Origin: an uncultured Roseibacillus sp.
Lineage (GTDB): Bacteria > Verrucomicrobiota > Verrucomicrobiia > Verrucomicrobiales > Akkermansiaceae
Assembly: GCA_937949965.1 (NCBI GenBank)
Contig: CALFBF010000161.1
Location: 1 to 36,779 of the forward strand
Direction: 5' to 3'
DNA length: 36,779 bases
The position numbers were made by a program, and so were the translations under genes. Shown in pieces: positions 25,809-33,678 of this stretch (its first letter is position 1; each line of letters begins with the position of its first letter). The notes under the pieces are model-generated. The model worked only from the letters and a program-made list of their open reading frames with translations, searched no databases and was not told the origin of the DNA.

Positions 25809-28265
25809 TTAGATTTCTTTGAGGGCGGCACTTTTGATCCAGCCGCGAGTGGCATTGCGCAGTTCTACGTAGGACCAGTCCCCTCGTTGTGTTAATACTC
25901 GGAAGGATTCGGCAGGGTTCGCTTCCAAAATTTTGCTGCCTGCGGTGGAAGGTTCGGTGCGCACAGCCTGTGTTTTTTCTCCGACTAAAATCGCGTTTGC
26001 TGGGAGAAGAAGGTCGTCTTGCGCGGGGTGGAAGAAGCGGACAATCCCGATGAGGAAGGCGAGTGCAATGGTGGTAATGATGGCGATAGTAGAGGCCTTT
26101 TGAATGGTGGAAGTGGGTCTCACAAAGCGAATCAAGAGCGCAATGAGACCGATCCAGAAAAAGAAGAGGAGAAGCCCGTTCAAGAAAGAGACGGAGGTCT
26201 TTTGTGCCCATAGGGGTTGGGTGCTTTCGAACTCGGGAATGGCACCAACCTTTCGGTTCAGGAATGCTAGATTCTGTCGTGCTTCAGGGTGCTTGGGATC
26301 TAAGCGAAGAGCGCGGTGATAATGGAGTGCGGCTTCGCCAATTTGGTCGAGGCGATAGTAGCAGTTGCCAATATTATAGAGGAGATCTGGAGTGGCCTTT
26401 TCTTTCAGGGCAAGTTGATAGGCTGCGAGGGCATCTTCGTATTTCTCATCTTCCCAAGCTGCTTGCGCTTCGGTGTGAAAGCTATCCGCTGCTTCTAGGG
26501 GCGGTGCTTGCCAGGCGAGGAAGAAGATGAAGGCTGTGATGAGCAGAGAAATTCGTTCCCTAAGGCCTGCAAGAATTTCTTTGCGGCGACTAGTCGGGAG
26601 TTCGGCATGGGTTTCGCCTGGCCGGAAGCAGTGTTCATCACGTTCGGCGAGGAGTTCTGTTAGGAAGGAGTCTTCTTTCAGTTCGCGACTCTCGGCGAGG
26701 TTGGCGGCAGAGCGAAGGAAGGCTTCTGGTTCGGTAAGTCCTTCCAAGGCTTTCATCTCTTGTTGAAGCGCTTCTTTCTCAGGATCTTGCGGTCGCCAAT
26801 GGGGGAGGTGACGTTTCACGATGAGACTGAACAGCGCCACAACGGCGAGGAGAAAAGGAATTTGCCACCACCAACCGAGACGGAAGGACTTACGCGCGCG
26901 GAAGGACTGGGGCTCGATAAGACCGAGAATATCCTGCATCTCTGCGATGGGCACGAGTCCCGCCTGCGGCACTCCGTTACTGATGGTGCTGGCTGGGGCG
27001 AGATTGAGAGGCATGCTTTCGCTACGAAGAGTCTCGTATTTCCCGCTTTGGGGATTGAAGAAAGCGAGGGTGAAAGGAGGGACCTCGGTGATGGGGACGA
27101 GGGGACGGAGGATTTGAGAGAAGGAAACCGCTCCTTGATTGGTTCGTCGGGAGCCTTCTTTCTCATTGCGTGAGGCTGGATAGAGTTTCCAGTTAGATTC
27201 TGGGGCCTCAATACGAGGAGCGGCCAAGGTGTCGAGATTGCCTTTTCCTCGCACCGTTAAGTCCACGAGCACAGGGTCGCCTGGTTTAAGCTCGTTTGTG
27301 ATGTCGAGAGCGGCTTCCAGTGTGAAATTACCAACTGCTCCTTCAAAGCCCGCTGGTGCTCCCGCAGGCAAGGGGAGTGCCGAGAAACTGATTTTGGGGA
27401 CTTCTAATTCTAGATTGTAACTGCGGCTGAAGCTGCTGAAGAATCCTCGGCTGCGCTCTTCATTGCGGACCTGCACTTGCAGCCCTTGGATGGTGCCCGG
27501 ACCAACCGTAACGGGACCATCTCCCAACGGAGCGGCAAAGGTGGTGTAGTTAATGACCTGATAGCGACGACCATCGACCCGCACTTCGCGAGGACGAGAG
27601 GCAATCGAGGGGCGGGGATTAACCTGCTGATTGTAGTTCGGTGGGAGGGGAGATTCGAGGCGCCAAGCTCCGATGTTATCTTTGTCAATTTCGGCGAAGC
27701 CAGCTCCGTTGACGGGAAGGTCCGTAGGCAAGAGCACTTTGGCGGTAAGAGGGACGGACTGACCGGCATAGATAGGACCCGAAGGATGGAGGAGAATGGT
27801 GCCCACTCGGAACGTCTTATTCCCAATCTTGAGCGTGTCCCATGTGATATCGTCAGTAGGGAAAACTTCGAGGGTGAAGGGATCAGTTTTCTGTTCGCCA
27901 GATTCGAGTGGGACTTGAAAAGAAGGAATTTTAAACTGACCTGCTTCCTTAGAAGAGACCCCCACATTCGCGCAAAAGATGCGACGACTAAGAACATCCG
28001 GTTGTAAGGTTTCGAATTCTAGAGTGGTCGTTTCGTCTGCGGCAAGGGGTCCATTGGGTTGTTCGCCTATGATCTGGATATTTAACAGCGCCTGCTCACC
28101 GACGAGGACTTGGTGCAGAGGAAAGGCAGTAGTCAGTTCTTCGGTCTCTTGTGCTGAGAGGGGAGTAGCGAGCAAGGCGAAGAGAAAAAAGGCTTTCCCT
28201 TGCATTGATTTCGAATGTTTTTTTCGAACGAATTTTTTCAGTCTAGTTTTTAAAAAAGAAAACAT
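25809..28265 (-). CDS. BatD-BatE fusion protein (exported, TPR and SH3-like)
   Basis: An 818-residue protein of the Bat (aerotolerance-type) system. The first half is BatD-like. After a signal segment (MQGKAFFLFALLATPLSAQ, beginning at residue 21 of this frame) come large beta domains with TVRGKGNL and PLVPITEVPPF. A membrane segment follows at about 467-490. A second hydrophobic stretch ending LEAAD resembles a signal peptide of a formerly separate BatE. It is followed by TPR repeats (YEDALAAYQLAL, LLYNIGNCYYRLDQIGEAALHYHRALRLDP), two more membrane segments and an SH3-like end (RGDWSYVELRNATRGWIKSAAL). ATG 28205 is an alternative start. It follows the BatB-BatC gene by 20 bases. Confidence 0.82.
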   Translation of the reverse strand: MFSFLKTRLKKFVRKKHSKSMQGKAFFLFALLATPLSAQETEELTTAFPLHQVLVGEQALLNIQIIGEQPNGPLAADETTTLEFETLQPDVLSRRIFCANVGVSSKEAGQFKIPSFQVPLESGEQKTDPFTLEVFPTDDITWDTLKIGNKTFRVGTILLHPSGPIYAGQSVPLTAKVLLPTDLPVNGAGFAEIDKDNIGAWRLESPLPPNYNQQVNPRPSIASRPREVRVDGRRYQVINYTTFAAPLGDGPVTVGPGTIQGLQVQVRNEERSRGFFSSFSRSYNLELEVPKISFSALPLPAGAPAGFEGAVGNFTLEAALDITNELKPGDPVLVDLTVRGKGNLDTLAAPRIEAPESNWKLYPASRNEKEGSRRTNQGAVSFSQILRPLVPITEVPPFTLAFFNPQSGKYETLRSESMPLNLAPASTISNGVPQAGLVPIAEMQDILGLIEPQSFRARKSFRLGWWWQIPFLLAVVALFSLIVKRHLPHWRPQDPEKEALQQEMKALEGLTEPEAFLRSAANLAESRELKEDSFLTELLAERDEHCFRPGETHAELPTSRRKEILAGLRERISLLITAFIFFLAWQAPPLEAADSFHTEAQAAWEDEKYEDALAAYQLALKEKATPDLLYNIGNCYYRLDQIGEAALHYHRALRLDPKHPEARQNLAFLNRKVGAIPEFESTQPLWAQKTSVSFLNGLLLFFFWIGLIALLIRFVRPTSTIQKASTIAIITTIALAFLIGIVRFFHPAQDDLLLPANAILVGEKTQAVRTEPSTAGSKILEANPAESFRVLTQRGDWSYVELRNATRGWIKSAALKEI

Positions 28266-28285
28266 ACCTAATTACCTAAAATGAT

Positions 28286-30262
28286 TTACCAGTCTTTTGT
28301 GGGAACAACTTGTGGTCCTCGTTTGCGCAGAGCTTCTTGCTGAAAGTCTGCGTTTTCCTTCAAAATACGGCGGGCGAATTCCTCAGCGGTTTCGTCTTCG
28401 CGCGGAGCTGGGCGCGGCTGTGCGGGTTGAGGTTCAGAAGAACCTTGAGGCTTCTGGGGTTCGCTGTCTTCCTCACCAGTTTTACCATCCTGTTGTTTAT
28501 CGGATTTGTTCTGCTCACCTTCGCCTTCTTGTTCCTGCTGCTCGCCCTCTTGCCCTTCGTCGGACTCGCCCTCTTGATTCTCTTCTCCACCTTGCTCGCC
28601 TTCTTCTTCTCCCTCTTCTTCACCTTCTTGGTTTTCTGAGTCCTCTTCGCCTTCCCCTTCACTTTTCTCCTGCTCGTCGCCGTCCTGCTGCTCCTGCTCT
28701 TCGTCTTCTCCGTTTTGTTCCTGTTCCTGTTGCTGTTGCTGTTCCTGTTGCTTTTTGAGCTGTTCCAAAGCTTCTTCGGTAGCTTTGCGATTCTTTAGCG
28801 AAGGGTCGTGTTTCCCGTCGAGCTCCAGTGCCGAGTCGTAATGACGCACGGCGTCTTCGAGCTGAGAGATCGCTTTCTCAAGGCCCTTTTCGGCATCTTG
28901 ACTACTGGCCAGTCCTCGATGAAATAAGGAGTTCGCCAGTTGACTGTGGGAGTCTCGTTGTAGAGTCTTGCTTTCGCTAAGGAGAGATTGCGCAAAGGCA
29001 TCTCCGGCTAGTCCATACTCGCCCGCTTGATAGCGAGCCATCCCTTGTCCATAACGAATGCGAGCCAACTCTTCCGGGTTAGCGTTCTCTGCTGCTTTCT
29101 CGAAATGTCGTTGCGCTTTTTCGTAATCTCCGTCCTTAAAAGCACGTGAGCCAAAGAATCCTTCGAGGGGATTGTCCCAAGCCGAGGCCTCGGGATTGAA
29201 TCCGAACAAGCTCAAGAACCCAGCCACGAGGGCCGTAGATGTAGTCGGTAGGGCAGGGACTGACTTGGGCCGTGCCGGGGCCCAGAGAAAACGGAGTAAG
29301 AGGCTGGCGATCATCAGAATCATTGCCGGGATCAAGAACCATTGGAAGCGGGGCACTGGCGTAACTTGGATTCGCCCCTCATCTTCGAAAGCATCGAGAC
29401 GACTAATCACGGTATCAATTTTTTCTGTAAAGTCCCGATTAGCTCCTTCGAGGTAAAGCCCTCCGGTCTGGGAGGCTAGGGTGCGCAAGGGGTCGGGATT
29501 GAGACGCGAGAGCACAGGGCGACCTTCTCGATCACGGAAGCGGCCATCGTTTTCTTCCGGGTCCGGGATGAAATCGCCTTCCCGCGAACCCATCCCGATG
29601 GTGACCACAAACACTCCTGCTTTCTGAGCGTCGAAAGAGGCATCTTCGAGTTCTCCTTCATGGAGCTCCCCATCCGAAATCACAATCAGGCCATGAGTGT
29701 TTTGACCCGTTTCTTTAAAGGTTTTTGTCGCGAGGTTCACCGCTTCCGCGAGATTAGAGCCCCCGGAAGGGACATTGGTTTCATCGAGTTGTTCCAGCGT
29801 TTCGCGCAGCGCACTGTGATCAATGGTCAGAGGCGCTTGCAGAGAGGCTGATCCCGCGAAAGCTAAGAGACCAATACGGTCGTTAGGAAAGCGTTCTAAC
29901 AATTCATAGACCGCCGTCTTAGCCGCATCGAGCCGGTTCGGCGCGATATCGCGCACTAGCATAGAACGAGAGGCATCTACTGCGATGATGAGGTTGCGGC
30001 CTTTCACGAAAGAGGTGTTCTCACGCTCGCCTGCGATCGGTTGTGCTAGACAGATCACTAATAGGCAAAAGGCTAACAGCCCGCAACCTAAGGACAACCA
30101 GCGGGACCATGGAGAGGCCGGTGCTACTAGCTTGCCTCGCAGCCGAGGGGCGACTAATTTCTCCCAAGCAGACTTGCGCTGCCGCGATGCCAGCCATGCT
30201 CCCAAAACCAATAAGGGGACTAGGAGTAAGAGGAGAAGAAAGGCAGGTTGATCCAGTTTCAT
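28286..30262 (-). CDS. BatB-BatC fusion: VWA domain, TPR repeats and Gln/Glu-rich tail
   Basis: A 658-residue membrane protein. BatB part: two N-terminal membrane segments, then a von Willebrand A domain with the metal site DASRSM (DxSxS) and a later ISDGE, then a membrane segment. BatC part: TPR repeats (DYEKAQRHFEKAAEN, IRYGQGMARYQAGEYGLAGDAF, LEDAVRHYDSALELDGKHDP) and a very long tail of Gln, Glu and Gly (plus-strand 28450-28760). It ends in EFARRILKENADFQQEALRKR. The start at 30262 (MKLDQPAFLLLL) is preferred over the open frame to 30367, which overlaps BatA. It lies 26 bases after BatA. VWA and TPR parts usually mediate protein assembly at the inner membrane. Confidence 0.83.
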   Translation of the reverse strand: MKLDQPAFLLLLLLVPLLVLGAWLASRQRKSAWEKLVAPRLRGKLVAPASPWSRWLSLGCGLLAFCLLVICLAQPIAGERENTSFVKGRNLIIAVDASRSMLVRDIAPNRLDAAKTAVYELLERFPNDRIGLLAFAGSASLQAPLTIDHSALRETLEQLDETNVPSGGSNLAEAVNLATKTFKETGQNTHGLIVISDGELHEGELEDASFDAQKAGVFVVTIGMGSREGDFIPDPEENDGRFRDREGRPVLSRLNPDPLRTLASQTGGLYLEGANRDFTEKIDTVISRLDAFEDEGRIQVTPVPRFQWFLIPAMILMIASLLLRFLWAPARPKSVPALPTTSTALVAGFLSLFGFNPEASAWDNPLEGFFGSRAFKDGDYEKAQRHFEKAAENANPEELARIRYGQGMARYQAGEYGLAGDAFAQSLLSESKTLQRDSHSQLANSLFHRGLASSQDAEKGLEKAISQLEDAVRHYDSALELDGKHDPSLKNRKATEEALEQLKKQQEQQQQQEQEQNGEDEEQEQQDGDEQEKSEGEGEEDSENQEGEEEGEEEGEQGGEENQEGESDEGQEGEQQEQEGEGEQNKSDKQQDGKTGEEDSEPQKPQGSSEPQPAQPRPAPREDETAEEFARRILKENADFQQEALRKRGPQVVPTKDW

Positions 30263-30288
30263 AATTACTAGGAAAATCGTTGCATGGA

Positions 30289-31293
30289 TTAAGGCTGAGG
30301 GGGAAGGGAAAGGGCTTGCGTTGTGAGAGCGGCAAAAGCAAGGAGAGCGGCGACTCCACAGACCCACGGGTAGAAGTCGAGGCTCTGCACCGTGCTGGAG
30401 ACCCGGGCCTCCGATTTCTCTAACTTATCGATACTCGCAAAGGTTTCCTGCAAGGCCGTGAAATCTCGTGCTCGAAAAAATTCTCCTCCCGTGATTTGAG
30501 CAATCTCTTGTAACGTTTCGACATCGAACTCCTGTCGTGGAATGGCCATCACATTTCGTCCCACCCGGCCATCTTCTGTTCCGATGGCGATAGGGTAGAT
30601 CTTAATCTTGAGTTCTGCCGCTAATTCCGCCGCTTGTTCCGGGGAAAGTTTCCCTGAGTTCGAAGCTCCGTCAGTAATCAATACGATGATTTTTGATTTT
30701 GAATCCCGGGCATCAAGTCGGGTAGAAGAGGCCGCGATTGCAGACCCGATCGCTGTTCCTTGTTCCGCAATGTCATTAATCTGCACGCGGTCAATTGATT
30801 GCTGGAGCCAAGTGTGATCGAGGGTGAGAGGGCAGACGGGATAAGGTTGCCCTGAGAAAACGACTAAGCCCATTCGGTCGTTGGGGCGATTACGGATGAA
30901 GGGTTTAAGAACCAGTTTTGCGGCTTCCACTCGCGGGATGGGTCGTCGCGATTGCGGGGGCAGGAAGTCTCCAATGTTCATCGATTCTGAGAGATCGAGG
31001 GTAAGCAAAATATCGATTCCTGAGGCTTTGCGGGCAGTATAGGTTTCACGGTGTTGTGGACGGGCTAAGGCCGTGAAACAGGCCATCAAAGCTAAGGAAA
31101 AAAGAAGAAGCGAAAACCCGCCGGGCCGTAGTTTAGGCTTGGAACCTAGTGAGCCCAGAATAGAGAGCGAGGAGAAAACAAGCGACGACTTCGCACCCTC
31201 CCGCAATTGTAGGAACCAAAGCGCAGGCACTAACAAGAACCCCAAGAACCAGAGAGGGGCTGCAAAATGAAGTTCTCGCAAAAAATCAATCAT
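30289..31293 (-). CDS. batA: BatA-like VWA-domain membrane protein
   Basis: A 334-residue protein with two N-terminal membrane segments (PLWFLGFLLVPALWFL and FSLLLFSLALMACFTAL). A von Willebrand A domain follows, with metal site DLSESM, the middle Thr in EQGTAIGSAIA, and ITDGASNSG. A final membrane segment lies near residue 310. This is the BatA layout of the Bat operon. The ATG overlaps the last bases of the preceding membrane-protein gene by 8 bases, suggesting coupled translation. BatB-BatC follows. Bat proteins are linked with oxygen or envelope stress in some bacteria, but the molecular task is not settled. Confidence 0.85.
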   Translation of the reverse strand: MIDFLRELHFAAPLWFLGFLLVPALWFLQLREGAKSSLVFSSLSILGSLGSKPKLRPGGFSLLLFSLALMACFTALARPQHRETYTARKASGIDILLTLDLSESMNIGDFLPPQSRRPIPRVEAAKLVLKPFIRNRPNDRMGLVVFSGQPYPVCPLTLDHTWLQQSIDRVQINDIAEQGTAIGSAIAASSTRLDARDSKSKIIVLITDGASNSGKLSPEQAAELAAELKIKIYPIAIGTEDGRVGRNVMAIPRQEFDVETLQEIAQITGGEFFRARDFTALQETFASIDKLEKSEARVSSTVQSLDFYPWVCGVAALLAFAALTTQALSLPPQP

Positions 31294-31939
31294 CAGCTAA
31301 GAGAGCGTTTGTTTCGTTGTTAGAATGTTCGCCAGAAGCCAAGGCCTGTAGCTTCACCAAGGCTTGGTCAATCAAGCTCGTAACTCTTACGGGATCGCTA
31401 GTAGCGGGAGCGTATTGTAGTGAACCGAGTTCGTTGAGGAAGTCAACGGTTTCGCTTTTCAGGGGCTCAGAGACGTGGCGCAGACGATCCTCATCAGTGA
31501 GGAATTCTTCTCGCGTCTGATAGCGGGATATATCGGATCGAGATTGCGCGAGGTAGTGTCGCAACACGATCGAGATGCGAGTGGCGAGCTCTGCCAAAGG
31601 AGTTTCGGGATCAGAGTCTCGGAGAGCACGCAAGGCATCGCGACTTTCCTCATAAGGGCTGGTCTTCTGCCCTCCTTTTACGATCGGTTCTCGTTTGCGT
31701 AGCAGAAAGAAGAAGAGCGCTATCAGCGGGATGCAGATCGCGAGGATGACCAGTAATACCAACCACTCAGGCAGCCCCGGGAGGTGAGGGGAGGGGTCGA
31801 GTACTTCTACCGGGAGTTTGGGAGTTTCGACCGGACTTTCTCCTCCTACTAGGGGTGGGACTTGTTGCCCTGCTAGGGGCCAGATAAAAGCGGTTGTTAG
31901 AAAGAGCGCCGCCGTAGAGATTGATGACCACTTTCTCAT
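31286..31939 (-). CDS. Bat-operon membrane protein, DUF4381-like position
   Basis: A 217-residue protein with a signal peptide (cleavage after LAGQ, about residue 25) and a short Pro-rich outer segment. One membrane helix follows at about 60-82 (LVLLVILAICIPLIALFFFLL), then a cytoplasmic helical domain (LAELATRISIVLRHYLAQSR, then REEFL). This layout and its place between the DUF58 and BatA genes match the small transmembrane component found in many MoxR/Bat operons. Sequence alone does not fix the family. It overlaps DUF58 by an ATGA and BatA by 8 bases. Confidence 0.7.
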   Translation of the reverse strand: MRKWSSISTAALFLTTAFIWPLAGQQVPPLVGGESPVETPKLPVEVLDPSPHLPGLPEWLVLLVILAICIPLIALFFFLLRKREPIVKGGQKTSPYEESRDALRALRDSDPETPLAELATRISIVLRHYLAQSRSDISRYQTREEFLTDEDRLRHVSEPLKSETVDFLNELGSLQYAPATSDPVRVTSLIDQALVKLQALASGEHSNNETNALLADD

Positions 31940-32871
31940 GAGTTTTTTCGGCGAGCTCGTTGTTGGAAGAGAGTGTGCATTGCTGCGAAGGGGTCCTCGT
32001 TCGTCGCTAAGGAAGCATGATCAATATTGTAACGCTTAAAGGTCTTCAGCACCCCTTCGCGATGGCGACGGGTGAGTTTCACAAAACCCATGCGCACGTT
32101 TTCGTTAGAAGTATTCACCACTCGTTCGTGGCCGCTTTCCGGATCGATGAGAGTCACCTTGCCGACTGCAGGGAGTTCACGTTCCACCGGGTCAAAGACA
32201 CGAAGCGCTACGAGATCGTGCTTCTGGGAAAGAGTAGCCAATGATTTCGAGAAATCGGCTCCAATAAAGTCGGAGAGAAGGAAGATGAGTGATTTCTGGC
32301 GAATCGCCTGCATCATCACTCGGGTCGCCGTAGGGAAGTTGACCGCCCCGCGTGGGGCCGGTGTGGCGAGGATTTCTCGGATACAACGCAAGATGTGCTT
32401 CGTTCCTTTTGCTGGTGGCAGATAGAGGATCGGTTCATCTGCAAAGAGTAATAGGCCGACCTTATCCCCATTGTCGCGAGCAGAGAAGGCGATCAAAGCG
32501 GCAATTTCAGCGGCAAGTTCCCGCTTCGACAAGCGCACGGAACCGTAATCCATCGAGGCGGAGATATCGACCGCGATTACGGCAGAGAGTTCCCGTTCTT
32601 CCCGGAATTTACGAATAAAAGGCGTTCCTAAGCGAGCGGTCACATTCCAATCAATGAAGCGGATCTCATCGCCGTGTTGATATTCGCGGAATTCGTCGAA
32701 ATCTAAGCCCTGACCCTTGAAAGACGAATGGTAGTCTCCTGCAAAAGTCTCTTTCACCAATCGCTTAGCCCGTAGCTCCAAGCGCCGGACGCGAGCCATG
32801 ATTTCTTCGATTTCGTCTTCTTCGTTCAAGGTTTCTGCAGAGAACGATAGAAGGGGAGAAAATTGTCTCAA
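31936..32871 (-). CDS. DUF58-family protein of the Bat operon
   Basis: A cytosolic VWA-like protein of up to 311 residues. Family hallmarks: VRRLELRAKRLV, GDYHSSFKGQGLDFDEFREYQHGD, RFIDWNVTAR, KFREERELS and VDISASM. DUF58 proteins pair with MoxR AAA+ ATPases and start Bat operons. The first codon is uncertain: TTG at 32871 opens the frame, TTG at 32829 (NEEDEIEEIMARV) is equally plausible, and ATG at 32799 would be rather short. No Shine-Dalgarno site decides. The gene heads the operon, and no moxR lies upstream, where the divergent tRNA-Sec region begins. Confidence 0.88.
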   Translation of the reverse strand: MRQFSPLLSFSAETLNEEDEIEEIMARVRRLELRAKRLVKETFAGDYHSSFKGQGLDFDEFREYQHGDEIRFIDWNVTARLGTPFIRKFREERELSAVIAVDISASMDYGSVRLSKRELAAEIAALIAFSARDNGDKVGLLLFADEPILYLPPAKGTKHILRCIREILATPAPRGAVNFPTATRVMMQAIRQKSLIFLLSDFIGADFSKSLATLSQKHDLVALRVFDPVERELPAVGKVTLIDPESGHERVVNTSNENVRMGFVKLTRRHREGVLKTFKRYNIDHASLATNEDPFAAMHTLFQQRARRKNS

Positions 32872-33017
32872 GTTTTGAAGGCGTGTTCTTTTCGAAAAAA
32901 TGAGAAAAAGGCTATCTTGCAGAGACTCAAGACCTCCGGTGGCCTCGTAGGCAAGATGGACAAGAAAACTTCACTCCAAAGCTTGCATCCCTGTCACAAG
33001 AGTACCAAGTTCCTTGC

Positions 33018-33111
33018 GGAAAGTTATGCGTGCCTGGTGGCCGCCGCGGTCTTCAAAACCGTTGAAGCTTCTCACGGGGCTTGGTGGGTTCGATTCCTTC
33101 ACTTTCCGCCA
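33018..33111 (+). tRNA. selC: tRNA-Sec, anticodon TCA (UGA), long variable arm
   Basis: Delivers selenocysteine at UGA codons. Length 94 bases including CCA. Acceptor GGAAAGT (33018-33024) pairs with ACTTTCC (33101-33107), then G and CCA. The D-stem pairs GCG-GCC (with a bulged T at 33031) against GGC-CGC around a 4-base TGGT loop, the extended D-arm typical of bacterial tRNA-Sec. Anticodon stem GCGGT/ACCGT holds loop CTTCAAA, anticodon at 33053-33055. The variable arm AAGCTTC/GGGGCTT has 7 pairs and a TCAC loop. The T-arm is GTGGG/CCTTC around TTCGATT, with one T-T mismatch. Acceptor plus T-stem is 12 pairs against the usual 13. The GIY-YIG element follows at the CCA. Confidence 0.85.
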
Positions 33112-33208
33112 TCCTTCGCCAAGGCTACGGATGGCTGCGCCGTGTTGGAGAAAAGGAAAGCGCCCCTCCACAAGTAAGCTGGGAGTCGTCGAAGCCTTGG
33201 CGAAGGAT
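33111..33208. repeat. 16-base perfect inverted repeat
   Basis: ATCCTTCGCCAAGGCT at 33111-33126 is exactly reversed as AGCCTTGGCGAAGGAT at 33193-33208, with 66 bases between. The left copy begins on the last A of the tRNA-Sec CCA end. Between them, TGGAG and CTCCA can form a small inner stem. Confidence 0.85.
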
Positions 33209-33589
33209 GCCCTTCATAGCTCGAAGAGCGACGGAGGGCTTAACGCTTCTGAAGCCTTTATGTGTGCCCGAAATGAGTTTACGACGAGTAGCCAATTTCT
33301 TCCCATGTTCTACGTTTATCTCCTTCGTTCCGAAAAAGATCCGAGCCGAAGTTATATTGGCTACACCGCAGATCTTAAATCTCGCCTGAAAGCACATAAT
33401 GCCGGTCAGAACCATTCTACTCTAACCTTTAGGCCTTGGATTCTAGAAACCTACCTTGCCTTCACCAGTGAAGCCAAAGCGAGAGCCTTCGAGACTTACC
33501 TCAAAACAGGTTTCGAAAAAGCCTTCGCCTCCAAACGTCTCTGGCCCGAAGCCGAGTAAAATACGGATGCCCTTCATCGCTCGAAGAGC
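33205..33589 (+). repeat. 25-base direct repeat on both sides of the GIY-YIG gene
   Basis: Copies at 33205-33229 and 33565-33589 read GGATGCCCTTCAT, then A or C, then GCTCGAAGAGC: one mismatch in 25 bases. The second copy starts six bases after the GIY-YIG stop codon. Confidence 0.85.
33305..33559 (+). CDS. Solo GIY-YIG endonuclease (URI/YhbQ-like)
   Basis: An 84-residue single-domain nuclease. FYVYLL (2-7) is the GIY segment, SYIGYT (16-21) the YIG segment. R27 is the catalytic Arg in LKSRLKAHN and E63 the likely metal-binding Glu in RAFETYLK. The ATG at 33305 is chosen because homology starts there; the frame is open back to 33014, but that part reads through the tRNA-Sec gene and repeats. 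It resembles the short GIY-YIG proteins (COG2827 type) found in many copies in some bacteria. The repeats around it suggest it belongs to a mobile unit. No Shine-Dalgarno site is seen. Confidence 0.85.
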   Translation: MFYVYLLRSEKDPSRSYIGYTADLKSRLKAHNAGQNHSTLTFRPWILETYLAFTSEAKARAFETYLKTGFEKAFASKRLWPEAE

Positions 33590-33600
33590 AAATGTTAGTG

Positions 33601-33647
33601 GCGTTGGCATCCTGCCAACGCTTTAGAAGACTGGGCAGTGTTCCCAG
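33601..33647. repeat. Two adjacent palindromes after the GIY-YIG element
   Basis: First: arms GCGTTGGCA (33601-33609) and TGCCAACGC (33613-33621) around TCC, like the palindrome at 12734. Second: CTGGG (33631-33635) and CCCAG (33643-33647) around a 7-base loop. They stand just downstream of the sulfatase stop codon on the minus strand and could also act as its transcript end. Confidence 0.65.
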
Positions 33648-33678
33648 AGCGAGTTAAGTTACCCTAGCCCTGTACGAG

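Larger units (their letters stand above)
33109..33589 (+). mobile_element. Candidate tRNA-end mobile element with GIY-YIG endonuclease
   Basis: A 480-base unit begins at the CCA end of tRNA-Sec and ends at the second copy of a 25-base direct repeat. In order it has: hairpin CCATCC/GGATGG (33109-33114 with 33129-33134), a 16-base perfect inverted repeat (33111-33126 and 33193-33208), direct repeat copy 1 (33205-33229), the GIY-YIG gene (33305-33559) and direct repeat copy 2 (33565-33589). A solo endonuclease framed by repeats next to a tRNA suggests a small homing-type or satellite element. No integrase or transposase is present. Mobility is inferred, not shown. Confidence 0.4.

Noticed and set aside
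25780-26211. Upstream extension of the DUF3817 frame
   Set aside because: It is fully overlapped by the BatD-BatE coding region in another frame, and the family homology begins at ATG 25779.
32863-33177. Plus-strand frame of 104 codons
   Set aside because: It overlaps the tRNA-Sec and the start of the DUF58 gene and has no protein-like composition.
33014-33304. N-terminal extension of the GIY-YIG reading frame back to 33014
   Set aside because: The extension runs through the tRNA-Sec gene and the inverted repeat; nuclease homology begins at ATG 33305.
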